NCBI GenBank assembly: GCA_016432585.1
Contig: CP066696.1
Coordinates: 638,113 to 702,112 of the forward strand
DNA from: Candidatus Saccharibacteria bacterium
Lineage (GTDB): Bacteria > Patescibacteriota > Saccharimonadia > Saccharimonadales > Saccharimonadaceae
Direction of reading: 5' to 3'
Length of the DNA stretch: 64,000 nucleotides
The notes below the pieces were generated by a model, which was not told the origin of the DNA, searched no databases, and saw only the letters and a program-made list of their open reading frames with translations. Below are positions 1 to 8,646 of this stretch, one piece after another. The position numbers and the translations under genes are program-made. Numbering within the stretch: position 1 is the first letter of the stretch; each line of letters starts with the position of its first letter.

Positions 1-878
1 GGGTAGGCTTCGCGTCCTGGTGGGCGACGAAGAAGCAATGACATCTGTCGGTAGGCAACAGCGTGCTTAGTAAGGTCGTCGTAGATCATAAGCGCGTGCT
101 GTTTGTTGTCGCGGAAGTATTCGCCCATAGCGGTAGCGGCATATGGCGCAAGATACAGCATAGACGCAGGATCGCTAGGACCAGTCGCAACGATAATCGT
201 TTGATCCATAACGCCCTCTTGCTTGAGACGATCAACAAGACGAGCGATCTTCGAAAGCTTTTGACCAATAGCAACATACACGTTTACCACACCAGTTTTT
301 TGCTTTGCCTGGTTAATCATGGTGTCAATCGCAATTGCTGTTTTACCAGTTTGGCGGTCACCGATGATAAGCTCTCGCTGGCCACGACCAACAGGGAACA
401 TAGCGTCGATTGCCATGATACCGGTCATAAGTGGCTCGTGCACGTGCTTTCGGCCAAGAACACCGACCGCTTCGCGCTCGACAAGACCAGTGAGCTTCGT
501 TTTGATAGCCGGTCCACCATCAAGAGGGCGACCGAGTGGGTCAACGATACGGCCAAGAAGTTCAGGGCCAACCGGAACCTCAAGCTGCGTACCCTTTAAA
601 CGAACCGTGTTTCCAGCAGAAACATCGGCATCGCTACCTAAAAGTACCGCACCAATTTCGTCTTCCATAAGGTTGAGGGCAAACGCCTCAACTGTTCCGT
701 TTTTCGTCTCGATCTCGAGCATTTCAGAGAATCCAGCACTGCGAAGGCCATGAACCCATGCAACACCGTCACCAATTCGGGTGACAATTCCAACGCTTTC
801 GAGGTTTTCGGACGTGTCAAGAGCCGCGATTGCGTCGCGGAGATCCTTTGACAATTCTGTTACTGCTATATCAGCCAT
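1..878 (-). CDS. atpA: ATP synthase F1 subunit alpha, partial (C-terminus beyond window)
   Basis: Nucleotide-binding, largely non-catalytic subunit of the F1 headpiece. Translating the minus strand from an ATG at 878 gives MADIAVTELSKDL, then the beta-barrel region and the Walker A loop GDRQTGKTAIA at about residue 170. The Q of that loop is typical of alpha subunits. It continues to RRPPGREAYP, where the window ends, so roughly 290 of about 500 residues are present. AAGAGGAAT just upstream acts as the ribosome site. It is the last visible gene of atpZ/I-B-E-F-H-A; gamma, beta and epsilon presumably follow outside the window. The identification is secure. Confidence 0.96.
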   Translation of the reverse strand, partial: MADIAVTELSKDLRDAIAALDTSENLESVGIVTRIGDGVAWVHGLRSAGFSEMLEIETKNGTVEAFALNLMEDEIGAVLLGSDADVSAGNTVRLKGTQLEVPVGPELLGRIVDPLGRPLDGGPAIKTKLTGLVEREAVGVLGRKHVHEPLMTGIMAIDAMFPVGRGQRELIIGDRQTGKTAIAIDTMINQAKQKTGVVNVYVAIGQKLSKIARLVDRLKQEGVMDQTIIVATGPSDPASMLYLAPYAATAMGEYFRDNKQHALMIYDDLTKHAVAYRQMSLLLRRPPGREAY

Positions 879-893
879 AATTCCTCTTTTTCC

Positions 894-1277
894 TTACAGT
901 TGTTTCGCCCGTAGGGCAGTTAGTTTTCGTCGCACCGTTCCATCGAAACGCTTACCTGGAATATCTATCCGAATTCCGCCAAGAAGGGTTGGGTCGATCG
1001 TTTCGCGTAGTTGGACTGATTTTCCGCCGATCATCTTGGCAACCTCGGTCTTTAGCGTAGCGGATAGTGGATGCGCGCTTGCGACATCGGCTACCGTAAC
1101 ACCACGTTCTGAAAGGGCGGTTTCGATATCGCGGACAAGTAACTCTAGCTCGCGTGTTCGTCTCGTATCAACAAGGTACGCGGCAACCGTGCGCATAACA
1201 TCGCCAGGCTTTTTGCCACTTACCAGGCTATCCGCAACATGCGCGGCAATTTTTCGGCGGGACAAACGTGCGGCCAT
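894..1277 (-). CDS. atpH: ATP synthase subunit delta (OSCP), short form
   Basis: Peripheral-stalk subunit joining F1 to subunit b. The protein has 127 residues, against about 175-180 usually. The C-terminal signature is present as DPTLLGGIRIDIPGKRFDGTVR. An N-terminal helical part (LSRRKIAAHVADSLV) remains but the middle is abbreviated. GGAGG lies about 12 nt before the ATG, inside the end of atpF, and 16 nt separate it from atpA. The position between atpF and atpA and the C-terminal motif identify it. The shortness fits genome reduction. Confidence 0.9.
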   Translation of the reverse strand: MAARLSRRKIAAHVADSLVSGKKPGDVMRTVAAYLVDTRRTRELELLVRDIETALSERGVTVADVASAHPLSATLKTEVAKMIGGKSVQLRETIDPTLLGGIRIDIPGKRFDGTVRRKLTALRAKQL

Positions 1278-1281
1278 TAAA

Positions 1282-1827
1282 TTACTTCGCCTCCCGAACT
1301 GCTGCGGCGATCACTTTTTCATCTACCTGAGACGAAACCGCTTTACCAACAACTTTTTCGGTTGCCTGAGCAACAAGTTCGATCGTTTCGTTGTGCAGTG
1401 CTTTACGAGCGCTTAAAACTTCTTTATCGATTTGATCTTTAGCGTCGGCAATCGTTCGTTCGGCGCGTTCTTTTGCTTTCGTGTCAGCAAGACTCACGGC
1501 AGCAGCGGCTTCTTCTTTGGCAGTCGAAACGATTTCGCTGGCTTCACGGCGAGCTTCTTTTAGAAGCTTTTCAACTTCGGTCTTAGCGGCATCTGCTTTC
1601 TTTTCGGCAGCTTGAGCCGCTTGAACGCCAGCCTCAATATCAGCATCACGCTTTTCGAGCATACGTGTCAGCGGCGGAAAGACGAACTTCGACAAGAACC
1701 ATAGCAAAATCAAGAAAGCGACCGTCTGAAGAATCAGCAGTTTCCAGTCGATACCAAGCGCGGTGAACAGATTGCTCTCTTCGGCTGCAGCTTCGCTCGA
1801 TGCCATAATTGTTAGTATCGTATTCAT
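1282..1827 (-). CDS. atpF: ATP synthase F0 subunit b
   Basis: Peripheral stalk of the ATP synthase. One hydrophobic N-terminal helix (about residues 28-48, LILQTVAFLILLWFLSKFVF) is followed by a long charged, Ala-rich helix (about residues 55-160) typical of the b-subunit coiled coil. It has 181 residues counted from the ATG at 1827. An in-frame ATG at 1806 (MASSEAAAE) is an equally plausible start. A weak AGGA lies before 1827. It sits 14 nt after atpE and 4 nt before atpH, so translation is probably coupled. Confidence 0.93.
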   Translation of the reverse strand: MNTILTIMASSEAAAEESNLFTALGIDWKLLILQTVAFLILLWFLSKFVFPPLTRMLEKRDADIEAGVQAAQAAEKKADAAKTEVEKLLKEARREASEIVSTAKEEAAAAVSLADTKAKERAERTIADAKDQIDKEVLSARKALHNETIELVAQATEKVVGKAVSSQVDEKVIAAAVREAK

Positions 1828-1841
1828 CTGGGATTATATTC

Positions 1842-2054
1842 CTAGATAAACTTCGCGATAATAGCAACGATGATACCGATGATAGCAAGGGCGTCGATGA
1901 ACGAGATACCCAAGATCATCATGGTTCGGATTTCGTTGACTTTTTCTGGGTTGCGGCCAAGTGCGTTTACCGCAGCGCTACCAACAAGACCAGCACCAAG
2001 TGCAGCAAAAGCAGCAGGGATAGCGTAAGTCAAACCAAATGCGAGTTGTTCCAT
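1842..2054 (-). CDS. atpE: ATP synthase F0 subunit c
   Basis: Proteolipid of the rotor ring, 70 residues, two transmembrane helices joined by the polar loop ALGRNPE. The ion-binding carboxylate in helix 2 is an aspartate (ISFIDALAIIG) rather than the commoner glutamate. Helix 1 carries the glycine-rich stretch ALGAGLVGSAA without the Gln expected of sodium-type rings, so proton coupling is the likelier reading. AAAAGGAGA precedes the ATG. Size, topology and place between atpB and atpF make the call firm. Confidence 0.95.
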   Translation of the reverse strand: MEQLAFGLTYAIPAAFAALGAGLVGSAAVNALGRNPEKVNEIRTMMILGISFIDALAIIGIIVAIIAKFI

Positions 2055-2093
2055 AATATTATTTTCTCCTTTTATTTATTACCTTAAATTATA

Positions 2094-2936
2094 TCATTCC
2101 CTAGCCGGGGCAGGTGCCTGGGCATTAGCAGAAGAGGAATGAGCGTGTGAATCTGCACTTTCGTGCGGGCCGTGGGACATAAGACCGAGCGATACAAAAA
2201 CGGTCGTCAGCATGAAGAAAATGTACGCCTGAATGCCACCAATAAACAGCTCGAATATATAGAACGGAGGAAGTGCGGCAACAGAGAAGTAATCTGTAAG
2301 AAACGCAACCATTACCAATAGAACCTCGCCGGCAAACACGTTACCGAAAAGACGCATACTAAGCGCGATTGTTCGCGAAAACTCTGCAAAAATCTCAAGA
2401 ATTCCCTCGAACGCGCCAGCAGGATCTTTAAATGGATTGCGAAGATAGCGACCGGCATTACCAAAAAAGCCATGAACCTTAATTGCGTAAATCTGCGCCG
2501 TAACAAGCATAAGAATAGCAAGACCAAATGTCGTGTTGAGATCGGCGGCGAATCCACGGAAGAGAGGGACGCCATCGATAGTGATAGGACCAACGAAGGG
2601 AAGGATGCCCAGGTAGTACTGCACGATAACGAAAAAGAACATGGCGATAGGAAGAGGTGCGAACTTTTTCGCGATCTCTTTGTCGCCAACCACCTGAAGT
2701 ACGGTGTTATATAGCCCTTCGTAGGCCCATACGATAAGTTTTACAAACGTATTTCGCTTTTTGTTGTTCTTAACGACATAGGCCGTATAAACGAACATCC
2801 AGATAAGAAGCGCGTATCCCATAACTCCCATAAGAATAGAATTGGTGATAGGAATACCCCAAACACTAAAAATATGATCTGCCGCAAGAGAGACATGGGG
2901 AGAGTTTTCGGATGCGAATTGTGTTAATTGAATCAT
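2094..2936 (-). CDS. atpB: ATP synthase F0 subunit a
   Basis: Stator half-channel subunit, 280 residues with five or six hydrophobic segments. The essential arginine helix is visible as SRTIALSMRLFGNVFAGE, followed by the C-terminal hairpin (FELFIGGIQAYIFFMLTTVF). The C-terminus is a short His/Ala/Pro-rich tail (HAHSSSANAQAPAPARE). Its ATG overlaps the stop of the upstream AtpZ/I-like gene by 4 nt, so the two are translationally coupled. Family membership is clear. Confidence 0.95.
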   Translation of the reverse strand: MIQLTQFASENSPHVSLAADHIFSVWGIPITNSILMGVMGYALLIWMFVYTAYVVKNNKKRNTFVKLIVWAYEGLYNTVLQVVGDKEIAKKFAPLPIAMFFFVIVQYYLGILPFVGPITIDGVPLFRGFAADLNTTFGLAILMLVTAQIYAIKVHGFFGNAGRYLRNPFKDPAGAFEGILEIFAEFSRTIALSMRLFGNVFAGEVLLVMVAFLTDYFSVAALPPFYIFELFIGGIQAYIFFMLTTVFVSLGLMSHGPHESADSHAHSSSANAQAPAPARE

Positions 2937-3187
2937 CTTTTTCCTACCTTTTTCATTTGTGAGCGCACTAGAAGGACTGCAATTGTTCCACCGATTACCG
3001 TGCCCGCTATCATAAACCAGGGCGCCGTGTGCATTTGCTTGTCAAGCAGCAGTCCCGCAATCAGTAAACCGATCGTTGGGATAAATAGCCGCCAAGTCGT
3101 GTCAGCCATCGTAAGTAGCAATAAAATAACCGTCGAGGAATCCGGCGGTACATTTTTGTCATCTCCGCTATTTGGTGATGTGCCCAT
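2933..3187 (-). CDS. AtpZ/AtpI-like F0F1-ATPase accessory membrane protein
   Basis: Small membrane protein at the head of the ATP synthase operon, where AtpI/AtpZ-type proteins sit. Those proteins are linked to c-ring assembly or magnesium/calcium transport. Two hydrophobic helices are visible: TWRLFIPTIGLLIAGLLLD with a polar turn, then MIAGTVIGGTIAVLLV, and a basic C-terminus. I start it at the ATG at 3187 (MGTSPNSGDD). A GTG at 3199 extends the frame, but it lies inside the -10 sequence TATAGT (3198-3203). Starting at 3187 leaves 10 nt between the -10 and the ATG, the leaderless spacing common in this window. Confidence 0.75.
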   Translation of the reverse strand: MGTSPNSGDDKNVPPDSSTVILLLLTMADTTWRLFIPTIGLLIAGLLLDKQMHTAPWFMIAGTVIGGTIAVLLVRSQMKKVGKR

Positions 3188-3197
3188 GTACGTATAC

Positions 3198-3203
3198 ACT
3201 ATA
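3198..3203 (-). promoter_or_regulatory. -10 box of the ATP synthase operon
   Basis: TATAGT on the minus strand, preceded by TGT (extended -10 form), 10 nt before the ATG at 3187. It implies an mRNA with almost no leader and argues against the upstream GTG start. Confidence 0.6.
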
Positions 3204-3229
3204 ACAGCAGAGAAAGTATTTGTATAGAG

Positions 3230-3436
3230 ATGCCACGACGAAATAACTCACCCCAGCACCGTCCTTTTGTTCAGGTAGCCAACAGCTGCCTTGATAAGCG
3301 GCGGTACGCCACCGAAAGCGAGGCAAAGCACGTCGCAGAGATACAAATGCTACAGCATCTTAGTTTAGAACTGTCGATCTATCACTGCGACCAATGTCGC
3401 GGCTGGCACTTAACCCGCCAAACTAGAACGAAGTAA
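3230..3436 (+). CDS. Small CxxC/His protein, hypothetical
   Basis: Sixty-eight basic residues ending in YHCDQCRGWHLTRQTRTK. The single CxxC followed by WH resembles the C-terminal half of small actinobacterial and phage proteins with a 'Y-x-C-x-x-C-x-x-WHL' motif, possibly a half zinc site that needs dimerisation. TATAGA lies just before the ATG, so it may be leaderless. It is divergent from the ATP synthase operon, and its 3' end overlaps the convergent RCC1 gene by 14 nt. Function unknown. Confidence 0.6.
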   Translation: MPRRNNSPQHRPFVQVANSCLDKRRYATESEAKHVAEIQMLQHLSLELSIYHCDQCRGWHLTRQTRTK

Positions 3437-5615
3437 CCGGCAGAACGTTCGTGTAGCGGTTTGCTTTTGGAGTAGAGCTGTTTGTGGTTGTACCATCGCC
3501 AAGCTGACCGTTGCCGTTATTGCCGACCGTATAGACTTTTCCGTCTTCTGTTAGAACGACCGTAGTCCCATAGCCGCTCACGACATCTTTTGCCTTAACT
3601 GTTGATCCATTTATCGCCTGCATAGCAACAGGGGTGGAGCGTGCGGTCGTTGTACCATCGCCAAGCTGACCAAAGCTATTGGCGCCTGCACCATATACTT
3701 TGCCGTCGCTTCCCGTTACAAAAACGTTATTGTAGTCGGTATTCGTTGCCGTACCATACGCCGTTACATAGACATCTGTCGCCGTCACGCCAGAGGGCAA
3801 TATGAATTTTACAGGGTAGGGCTGATAAAGATCGGTCGTGCCATTGCCAAGTTGCCCGATGTTGTTGTTTCCCGAACTCCACACCTCGCCGTTACTTGTA
3901 AGCACAGATGTAAACCACTGGTCTGTCGCCACCTTCGTAATCGTTCCCGCCGAAGAAGGAATGTTCCACTGCACTGTGCGCGCCCTGACATCAGGAAGGG
4001 AGAACTTCATAGTAGATGATGTCGTACACGTCGCCAGCTGCAAGGTTGCGGCGCTTGGGTTATTGAGACATTTACCGGTTTGCGGATTGCGAATCGTTTT
4101 GTCGTTGTTGAATTCAAACCGCTGCGCCGCCGTACCGTTGCATGTATACAATTGAAGAGTTACACCGTCACCACCGTTATTATCAAGACACGTATTTGTA
4201 TTAGAGTTATAGATACTCAGATCAGTACGGAAAGTAAAGCGCTGCGGAGCAGTATCATTACAGGTATACACCTGGATGCCCGTTCCGTTACCGCTTGGGT
4301 TGTCGATACATTTACCCGACCCGTCGTTACTAATGGTAATATCGACACCACCAAGTTGCCCGTTAAAGTTAGCACCAGCCGACTTTACAACGCCCGTGTT
4401 ATCCAGAACATGGGTCGTAATACCGTCGAACGCTATCTGGATAGCCTTCGGCTGGCCCGAGTTTCCGTAAGTACTAAACTGAACAGGAGTGGAGGAATCG
4501 GTTGTAGTGCCGTTTGCGAACTGCCCATGAGAATTACCGCCCCACGAGTAAACACGTCCGCCGGCCATTCGCAGCACTGCGCCTTGGTAGTCGCTTGCGA
4601 TATTTGTCGATGGGACCGTATTTTGATCACCCGTTACTGTTGGCAGTGCCACGCGCGCAGGCGTCGAGGCGTTTGAACAGCCGCTAATAGTATAGTTCGT
4701 ACCAAGGCGGCCATTGTCACAAAGCCCTGCCGCATAAACGTTGCCGCTTTCGGTAACAAAGTAGGTAACAAAGCCCGCCGGGCTAACAACTTTTCCTTCT
4801 TCACCGATTGGCAACACAACCTGAGATGGAATTGTTCTATAAGAGGTCGAGCCGTCTCCAAGCATACCGTAGCCGTTGTATCCCGTTCCAAAGATCTTTC
4901 CCGTATGAGTTAAGACAAACATATTGTAGCCACCCGAAACAAAGTTCGTAAACGCCGCGACCGCACGTTCCGATTCATTCAGCTCGTAAACAGTCGGCGT
5001 CAGACTATCCGAGTACGTGCCGTTACCAAGCTGCCCCCAACCGTTATAGCCGACTGCTCGCACTTTTCCGTCGGCGGCAATTGTTGCAAACGACGCACCG
5101 TACCCACCGGCATAACTAAACGCAATGGTATTAAGGCTTAGGTCGACACCGATACGCGCACTGGCAGAGTAGGTGAATGTACGCCACACTTCGCCGTTCG
5201 ATTTTCGAAGCAATTCAACCTTACCCGTAGAGCGCACCAGCTGCGAAACCTCCATGTCCTCGGGCGGCTCGACAGTAAATGTCGCTCTCACGGTTGGCTG
5301 GCTCGTAGGATATTGCATGACAAAACAGCTCGCAGCGTTGGTGCAGGGAGTACCACCGCTACATGTCGTATTAGGGTAGAGGTTGCTTGCCGACCATTCC
5401 GGCACATAAGCGTTGTTACGCAGGCAGCCATTTGCGCGCGCCAGGCCCGATTCGGCAGCTTCGCGGGCAAGTTGTGTATAATATTGACTATCAAGCGCAG
5501 AGCGTATACTAGAAGTGGCACTGACGGCAGAAACAAGAACTGTCAGCATGATAACCGACGCAATAAGAATAGTCGGAAGCGCAAAACCGTTTTTACTGCC
5601 TGATAAACGAATCAT
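3423..5615 (-). CDS. Prepilin-like surface protein with RCC1 propeller and inserted ricin-B lectin domain
   Basis: 730 residues. The N-terminus SKNGFALPTILIASVIMLTV has the basic leader, G-F cleavage point and hydrophobic helix of type IV prepilin-like (PilX class) proteins. A linker follows. Then come RCC1-type repeats with the recurrent signature G-x-L-G-x-G-T (for example WGQLGNGTYSDS and FGQLGDGTTTARS). Residues about 430-545 break the propeller with three ricin-B trefoil repeats (LQLYTC, QRFEF, CLNN). More RCC1 repeats follow to the C-terminus. Inference: a pilus-associated or cell-wall adhesin that binds glycans, perhaps on a host cell. Domain identification is from motifs only. Confidence 0.85.
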   Translation of the reverse strand: MIRLSGSKNGFALPTILIASVIMLTVLVSAVSATSSIRSALDSQYYTQLAREAAESGLARANGCLRNNAYVPEWSASNLYPNTTCSGGTPCTNAASCFVMQYPTSQPTVRATFTVEPPEDMEVSQLVRSTGKVELLRKSNGEVWRTFTYSASARIGVDLSLNTIAFSYAGGYGASFATIAADGKVRAVGYNGWGQLGNGTYSDSLTPTVYELNESERAVAAFTNFVSGGYNMFVLTHTGKIFGTGYNGYGMLGDGSTSYRTIPSQVVLPIGEEGKVVSPAGFVTYFVTESGNVYAAGLCDNGRLGTNYTISGCSNASTPARVALPTVTGDQNTVPSTNIASDYQGAVLRMAGGRVYSWGGNSHGQFANGTTTDSSTPVQFSTYGNSGQPKAIQIAFDGITTHVLDNTGVVKSAGANFNGQLGGVDITISNDGSGKCIDNPSGNGTGIQVYTCNDTAPQRFTFRTDLSIYNSNTNTCLDNNGGDGVTLQLYTCNGTAAQRFEFNNDKTIRNPQTGKCLNNPSAATLQLATCTTSSTMKFSLPDVRARTVQWNIPSSAGTITKVATDQWFTSVLTSNGEVWSSGNNNIGQLGNGTTDLYQPYPVKFILPSGVTATDVYVTAYGTATNTDYNNVFVTGSDGKVYGAGANSFGQLGDGTTTARSTPVAMQAINGSTVKAKDVVSGYGTTVVLTEDGKVYTVGNNGNGQLGDGTTTNSSTPKANRYTNVLPVTSF

Positions 5616-5677
5616 TTACTCTATTTATAGAGCATAAGCATTACATAATCAATCTATTTCGTGTATACTATACAGTA

Positions 5678-5697
5678 TATAGTAAAGGATGAGGGAG
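5678..5697 (+). promoter_or_regulatory. Promoter -10 and ribosome site of the glutaredoxin gene
   Basis: TATAGT at 5678-5683, then a short leader with GAGGGAG at 5691-5697, 4 nt before the ATG. This core gene has a leader and a Shine-Dalgarno, unlike many of its neighbours. Confidence 0.5.
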
Positions 5698-5701
5698 TCC
5701 C

Positions 5702-6004
5702 ATGAACGACGAAACACAAGCAACAACCAACACGCCAGCCGACGACGCCAAGGTTATTATCTATAGCACTACCTGGTGCGCGTTTTGCAAAACTGAAAAA
5801 CAATATCTTTCAAAACTTGGCGTTGCGTACATAGAAAAAGACGTCGAAGAGGACAAAGAAGCCTACGAGGAATTAATGCAAAAGAATGGCGGCGCCTACC
5901 AGGGCGTTCCCGTTACCGACATCGCAGGCACAATGATCCTAGGGTTCGACCGCCACAAAATCGACAGCGTACTAAAAGAGAAAAACCTCGTACCAGCAGC
6001 GTAG
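5702..6004 (+). CDS. Glutaredoxin-like thiol-disulfide protein
   Basis: 100 residues, thioredoxin fold of the glutaredoxin size class. After an acidic N-terminal extension, beta-1 VIIYSTTW leads into the redox motif CAFC (about residues 27-30), followed by a helix with KTEKQYLSKLGV. The cis-proline loop GVPVTDI and the C-terminal glycine stretch ILGFDRHKI complete the fold. The middle residues AF differ from the CPYC/CPWC of classical glutaredoxins. Probably a cytosolic disulfide reductase. It stands alone and ends in a strong bidirectional terminator. Confidence 0.88.
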   Translation: MNDETQATTNTPADDAKVIIYSTTWCAFCKTEKQYLSKLGVAYIEKDVEEDKEAYEELMQKNGGAYQGVPVTDIAGTMILGFDRHKIDSVLKEKNLVPAA

Positions 6005-6018
6005 TTTTTAGAAAAATT

Positions 6019-6052
6019 AAAAAAGACAGTACAACGACGTACTGTCTTTTTT
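6019..6052. terminator. Bidirectional intrinsic terminator
   Basis: A 14-bp perfect stem AAAAAAGACAGTAC / GTACTGTCTTTTTT around the loop AACGAC. A-tract and U-tract on either side let it stop both the glutaredoxin gene and the convergent ABC-F gene. Confidence 0.93.
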
Positions 6053-6112
6053 GTGACGTCGCGGGTATAACGCGGTCGTATGGACTCATTTTAACACACA
6101 ATGTGCGTATAG

Positions 6113-7762
6113 TTATTTAGCACCAATTTGCACAACATCGCCGCCAATAGCATCCCTAAAGTAGCCATCGTGACTTACGAATACAATCGCCCCCGAGTAC
6201 TTAGTAAGCGCCGTCTCAAGTTCTTCAATACTTGGAAGGTCGAGGTGGTTTGTTGGTTCGTCAAGAATAAGAAGCTGGGGATCATCTGCCAACATCGAAA
6301 TCACCTGAAAACGCGCTTTCTGGCCCCCGCTTAGTTTCGAAAGGGGAACATGACCATCACCCTCGGTAAACAAATAGTCGCTTAACAGACTTCTGATTTT
6401 TGATGTACTAATAGACAACCCGCGGTCGAGGTACATTTTCTCGATTGCATCTTGAAGCGTCAGGGCAAAGTAAGTAGGGCGAACTTCTTGCTCGTAAACA
6501 CCAATACGGATGTTTTTATCGAGCGTGATATCGCCAGAAAATTTAACAATGCCGTTTTCTGTAGGTGCCGCAAGCAGCGCCTTGATAAGCGTTGTTTTAC
6601 CCGCACCGTTTCGCCCACGAATTTCCAGCGCCTCGCCCTCACGAAGGTCGATATTAATACCCTTAAATAGTGGTGCGTCACCATATCCAAGCGACAAATC
6701 CTTAACGTTCACAAGCACATGCTTGCTGCGCGATTCTTCGCTTTTAAGATTCATGCGGATATTTTTTGCCTTGAACTTATCGTACTGGTTAGCTACCTTG
6801 TAGTTAAGATTTGCCGCAGATTCTTTATCGATCCAAAATGTCGGCTTTTCTTTTGCCTGAAGTTCGGCCAACTCCTTGCGAGAAACTTCTTCTAGACGTT
6901 TGAACTTTTGGATCGTACCTGGGTTGCGCGACTTTTCCTTGAGGCGCTGATAGTCAAGCACTTTAACCTTAAGATTGGCAATACGCTTTTCGATCATCTC
7001 AAATTCGTTCATTTGCGAGCCGGTGCTGACAGCATTTTGCTTTAAGTACGCGTCGTAGTTTCCCTTATAGCTGACACTTTCACCGTCTTTTAACTCGATA
7101 ATACGGTCAACTTCGTTGAGGACGTCGCGGTCGTGAGTAATCACTAGCATAGCCTCGCGCGCATCACGCATCCAGTCGATAAACTGCGCTTTTGCCACGT
7201 AGTCCATATGGTTCGTCGGTTCGTCGACAAGCGCCAAGTGTGCATCGGAATGCATGATTTTTACCACTTCGACAAGGCGCTTCTGCCCACCCGAAAGGGA
7301 ACTAAACGGCCTATGCGCGACATCTGGCAGCTGAAAATTATTCAGCTCGCGCTCGATTTGCTCTTCGATCTGATAAAAGCCCTTGTCATCGAAACGCATC
7401 AGCGCATCGGTGTATTCGTTAATCTTTTGCATGTCGTCGCCCATAGTTTCGGGGTAGGTCTCGATAATGTGGCTCAACCCCGTGTATTCCGGTAGTCCAG
7501 AAAGAATATATTGCAACACTGTAGTATCGCCCATATCGTGATGCTCCTGAGCAGTTGCCACGACCACTGTTCCGCGTCGGTAAATAATGTCACCGGTAAA
7601 ATCTTTGTCGGTACCCGCAAGAAGGCTAAAGAGGGTAGACTTGCCAACACCATTACGCCCAACAACACCAACCTTTTCACCGTCGTCGATACTAAAACGA
7701 ATCCCATGCATTAAAACCTTGGGGCCAAAACTTTTTTCCGTCACTGTTATATCGGCGATCAT
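6113..7762 (-). CDS. ABC-F family ATPase
   Basis: About 549 residues with two ABC cassettes and no membrane domain, the ABC-F layout associated with ribosome translation factors and antibiotic-target protection. Cassette 1 has GRNGVGKST, LSGGQKRL and VDEPTNH. A charged linker (about residues 235-320, rich in K/E/R) follows. Cassette 2 has GRNGAGKTT, LSGGQKARF and LDEPTNH. I start at the ATG at 7762 (MIADITVTEKSFG) because TATACT (7772-7777) sits 9 nt upstream. The longer ATG at 7792 would lie upstream of that promoter. Subtype (EttA, Uup or resistance type) cannot be settled here. Confidence 0.93.
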   Translation of the reverse strand: MIADITVTEKSFGPKVLMHGIRFSIDDGEKVGVVGRNGVGKSTLFSLLAGTDKDFTGDIIYRRGTVVVATAQEHHDMGDTTVLQYILSGLPEYTGLSHIIETYPETMGDDMQKINEYTDALMRFDDKGFYQIEEQIERELNNFQLPDVAHRPFSSLSGGQKRLVEVVKIMHSDAHLALVDEPTNHMDYVAKAQFIDWMRDAREAMLVITHDRDVLNEVDRIIELKDGESVSYKGNYDAYLKQNAVSTGSQMNEFEMIEKRIANLKVKVLDYQRLKEKSRNPGTIQKFKRLEEVSRKELAELQAKEKPTFWIDKESAANLNYKVANQYDKFKAKNIRMNLKSEESRSKHVLVNVKDLSLGYGDAPLFKGINIDLREGEALEIRGRNGAGKTTLIKALLAAPTENGIVKFSGDITLDKNIRIGVYEQEVRPTYFALTLQDAIEKMYLDRGLSISTSKIRSLLSDYLFTEGDGHVPLSKLSGGQKARFQVISMLADDPQLLILDEPTNHLDLPSIEELETALTKYSGAIVFVSHDGYFRDAIGGDVVQIGAK

Positions 7763-7771
7763 ATCTGTAGC

Positions 7772-7777
7772 AGTATA
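7772..7777 (-). promoter_or_regulatory. -10 box for leaderless ABC-F gene
   Basis: TGC-TATACT on the minus strand (extended -10), 9 nt before the ATG at 7762, with no Shine-Dalgarno between them. Confidence 0.6.
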
Positions 7778-7808
7778 GCACAACCTGGACATTTTATAGA
7801 ATATATGC

Positions 7809-7851
7809 TATAATTTATACTAAGAAATCGCACTGCTCACCTACGAAGGAG
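7809..7851 (+). promoter_or_regulatory. Promoter and ribosome site of the first GC-rich paralog
   Basis: Extended -10 TGC-TATAAT (TATAAT 7809-7814), then a leader of roughly 40 nt with AAGGAG at 7846-7851, 10 nt before the GTG at 7862. This leadered arrangement contrasts with the neighbouring core genes. Confidence 0.6.
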
Positions 7852-7861
7852 ATGTCTTCTC

Positions 7862-8626
7862 GTGGACACGCTCAAGATTCTCGTTCTTTCCATCCTTGCG
7901 GTTGGGCTGATCTGCCTGATCGTCCGAGCGGCACGTCGCCGCCCGGACAACGTCGACCCGCGCGAGGACCTTGCCACCGCCCAGCGTCAGCTGGAGGAGG
8001 CCGAGCACGACCTCGCACTGATCGACCAGCAACTGCGTCAGACGCACATCAACACGGTCCAGGACGCATGCGTCATCATCGCCGAGAACGCCCGCACCGA
8101 GGGTCTGCGAGCGCTCCCCACCCAGGGAAGTGACCGCGAACTCGAAAGTGCTATCGCCGATGCACGCTCGTTCCTGAACAAGATCGCGGAGACGGCGCGA
8201 CTCAACATCGAGCTGTCCCAGGGCCTCATCGACGACGATGAGGAGATCAAGGAGATCGCACAGCGCTTCAACCACGCCCTGACCGACCTGATCGCCACCC
8301 GTGGAAAGACCGTCGCCGTGTTCGCACGCGAGACGGACGTTCCGCAGGCACTGGCCGAGCAGCTGGTCGCGTTCTACCTTCGCGACGAACTGACCAGCAT
8401 CATGCGGCCCGCGAACCTCACCACCGAGGCCGTCGCGTTCCTCGACGACCTTCCGTTCGACAACGCGCGCAACACCCGCAAGTCCACCGCCATCCTCCGC
8501 AACACCATCGCACAGCAGATCGGTGCCGGAACGCTGGTGGTGGCGTACAACTACACCTCTCTCCTCATCCCCAGAGGAGGAGAGATCCCCGTCCACGTCA
8601 TCGCGACGCGGCAAAACCTGCGCTGA
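7862..8626 (+). CDS. GC-rich orphan membrane-anchored protein (tandem family member 1)
   Basis: 254 residues from a GTG start placed by AAGGAG. An N-terminal helix (about residues 4-22, ILVLSILAVGLICLIV) is followed by RAARRR and a coiled coil (LATAQRQLEEAEHDLALIDQ). The C-terminal half, from about GKTVAVFARETD, aligns by eye with the next gene: G-K-x-x-V-F-A, AVAFLxxLP near residue 195, and a final sG-x-L-x-V strand. Codons are dominated by C/G in third position (CTG, GAG, GTC, GCC). Membrane-anchored with the paralogous domain probably cytosolic, if the basic residues obey positive-inside. No known family recognised. Confidence 0.8.
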   Translation: MDTLKILVLSILAVGLICLIVRAARRRPDNVDPREDLATAQRQLEEAEHDLALIDQQLRQTHINTVQDACVIIAENARTEGLRALPTQGSDRELESAIADARSFLNKIAETARLNIELSQGLIDDDEEIKEIAQRFNHALTDLIATRGKTVAVFARETDVPQALAEQLVAFYLRDELTSIMRPANLTTEAVAFLDDLPFDNARNTRKSTAILRNTIAQQIGAGTLVVAYNYTSLLIPRGGEIPVHVIATRQNLR

Positions 8627-8646
8627 GTTCCACGCGCAGCACTTCC

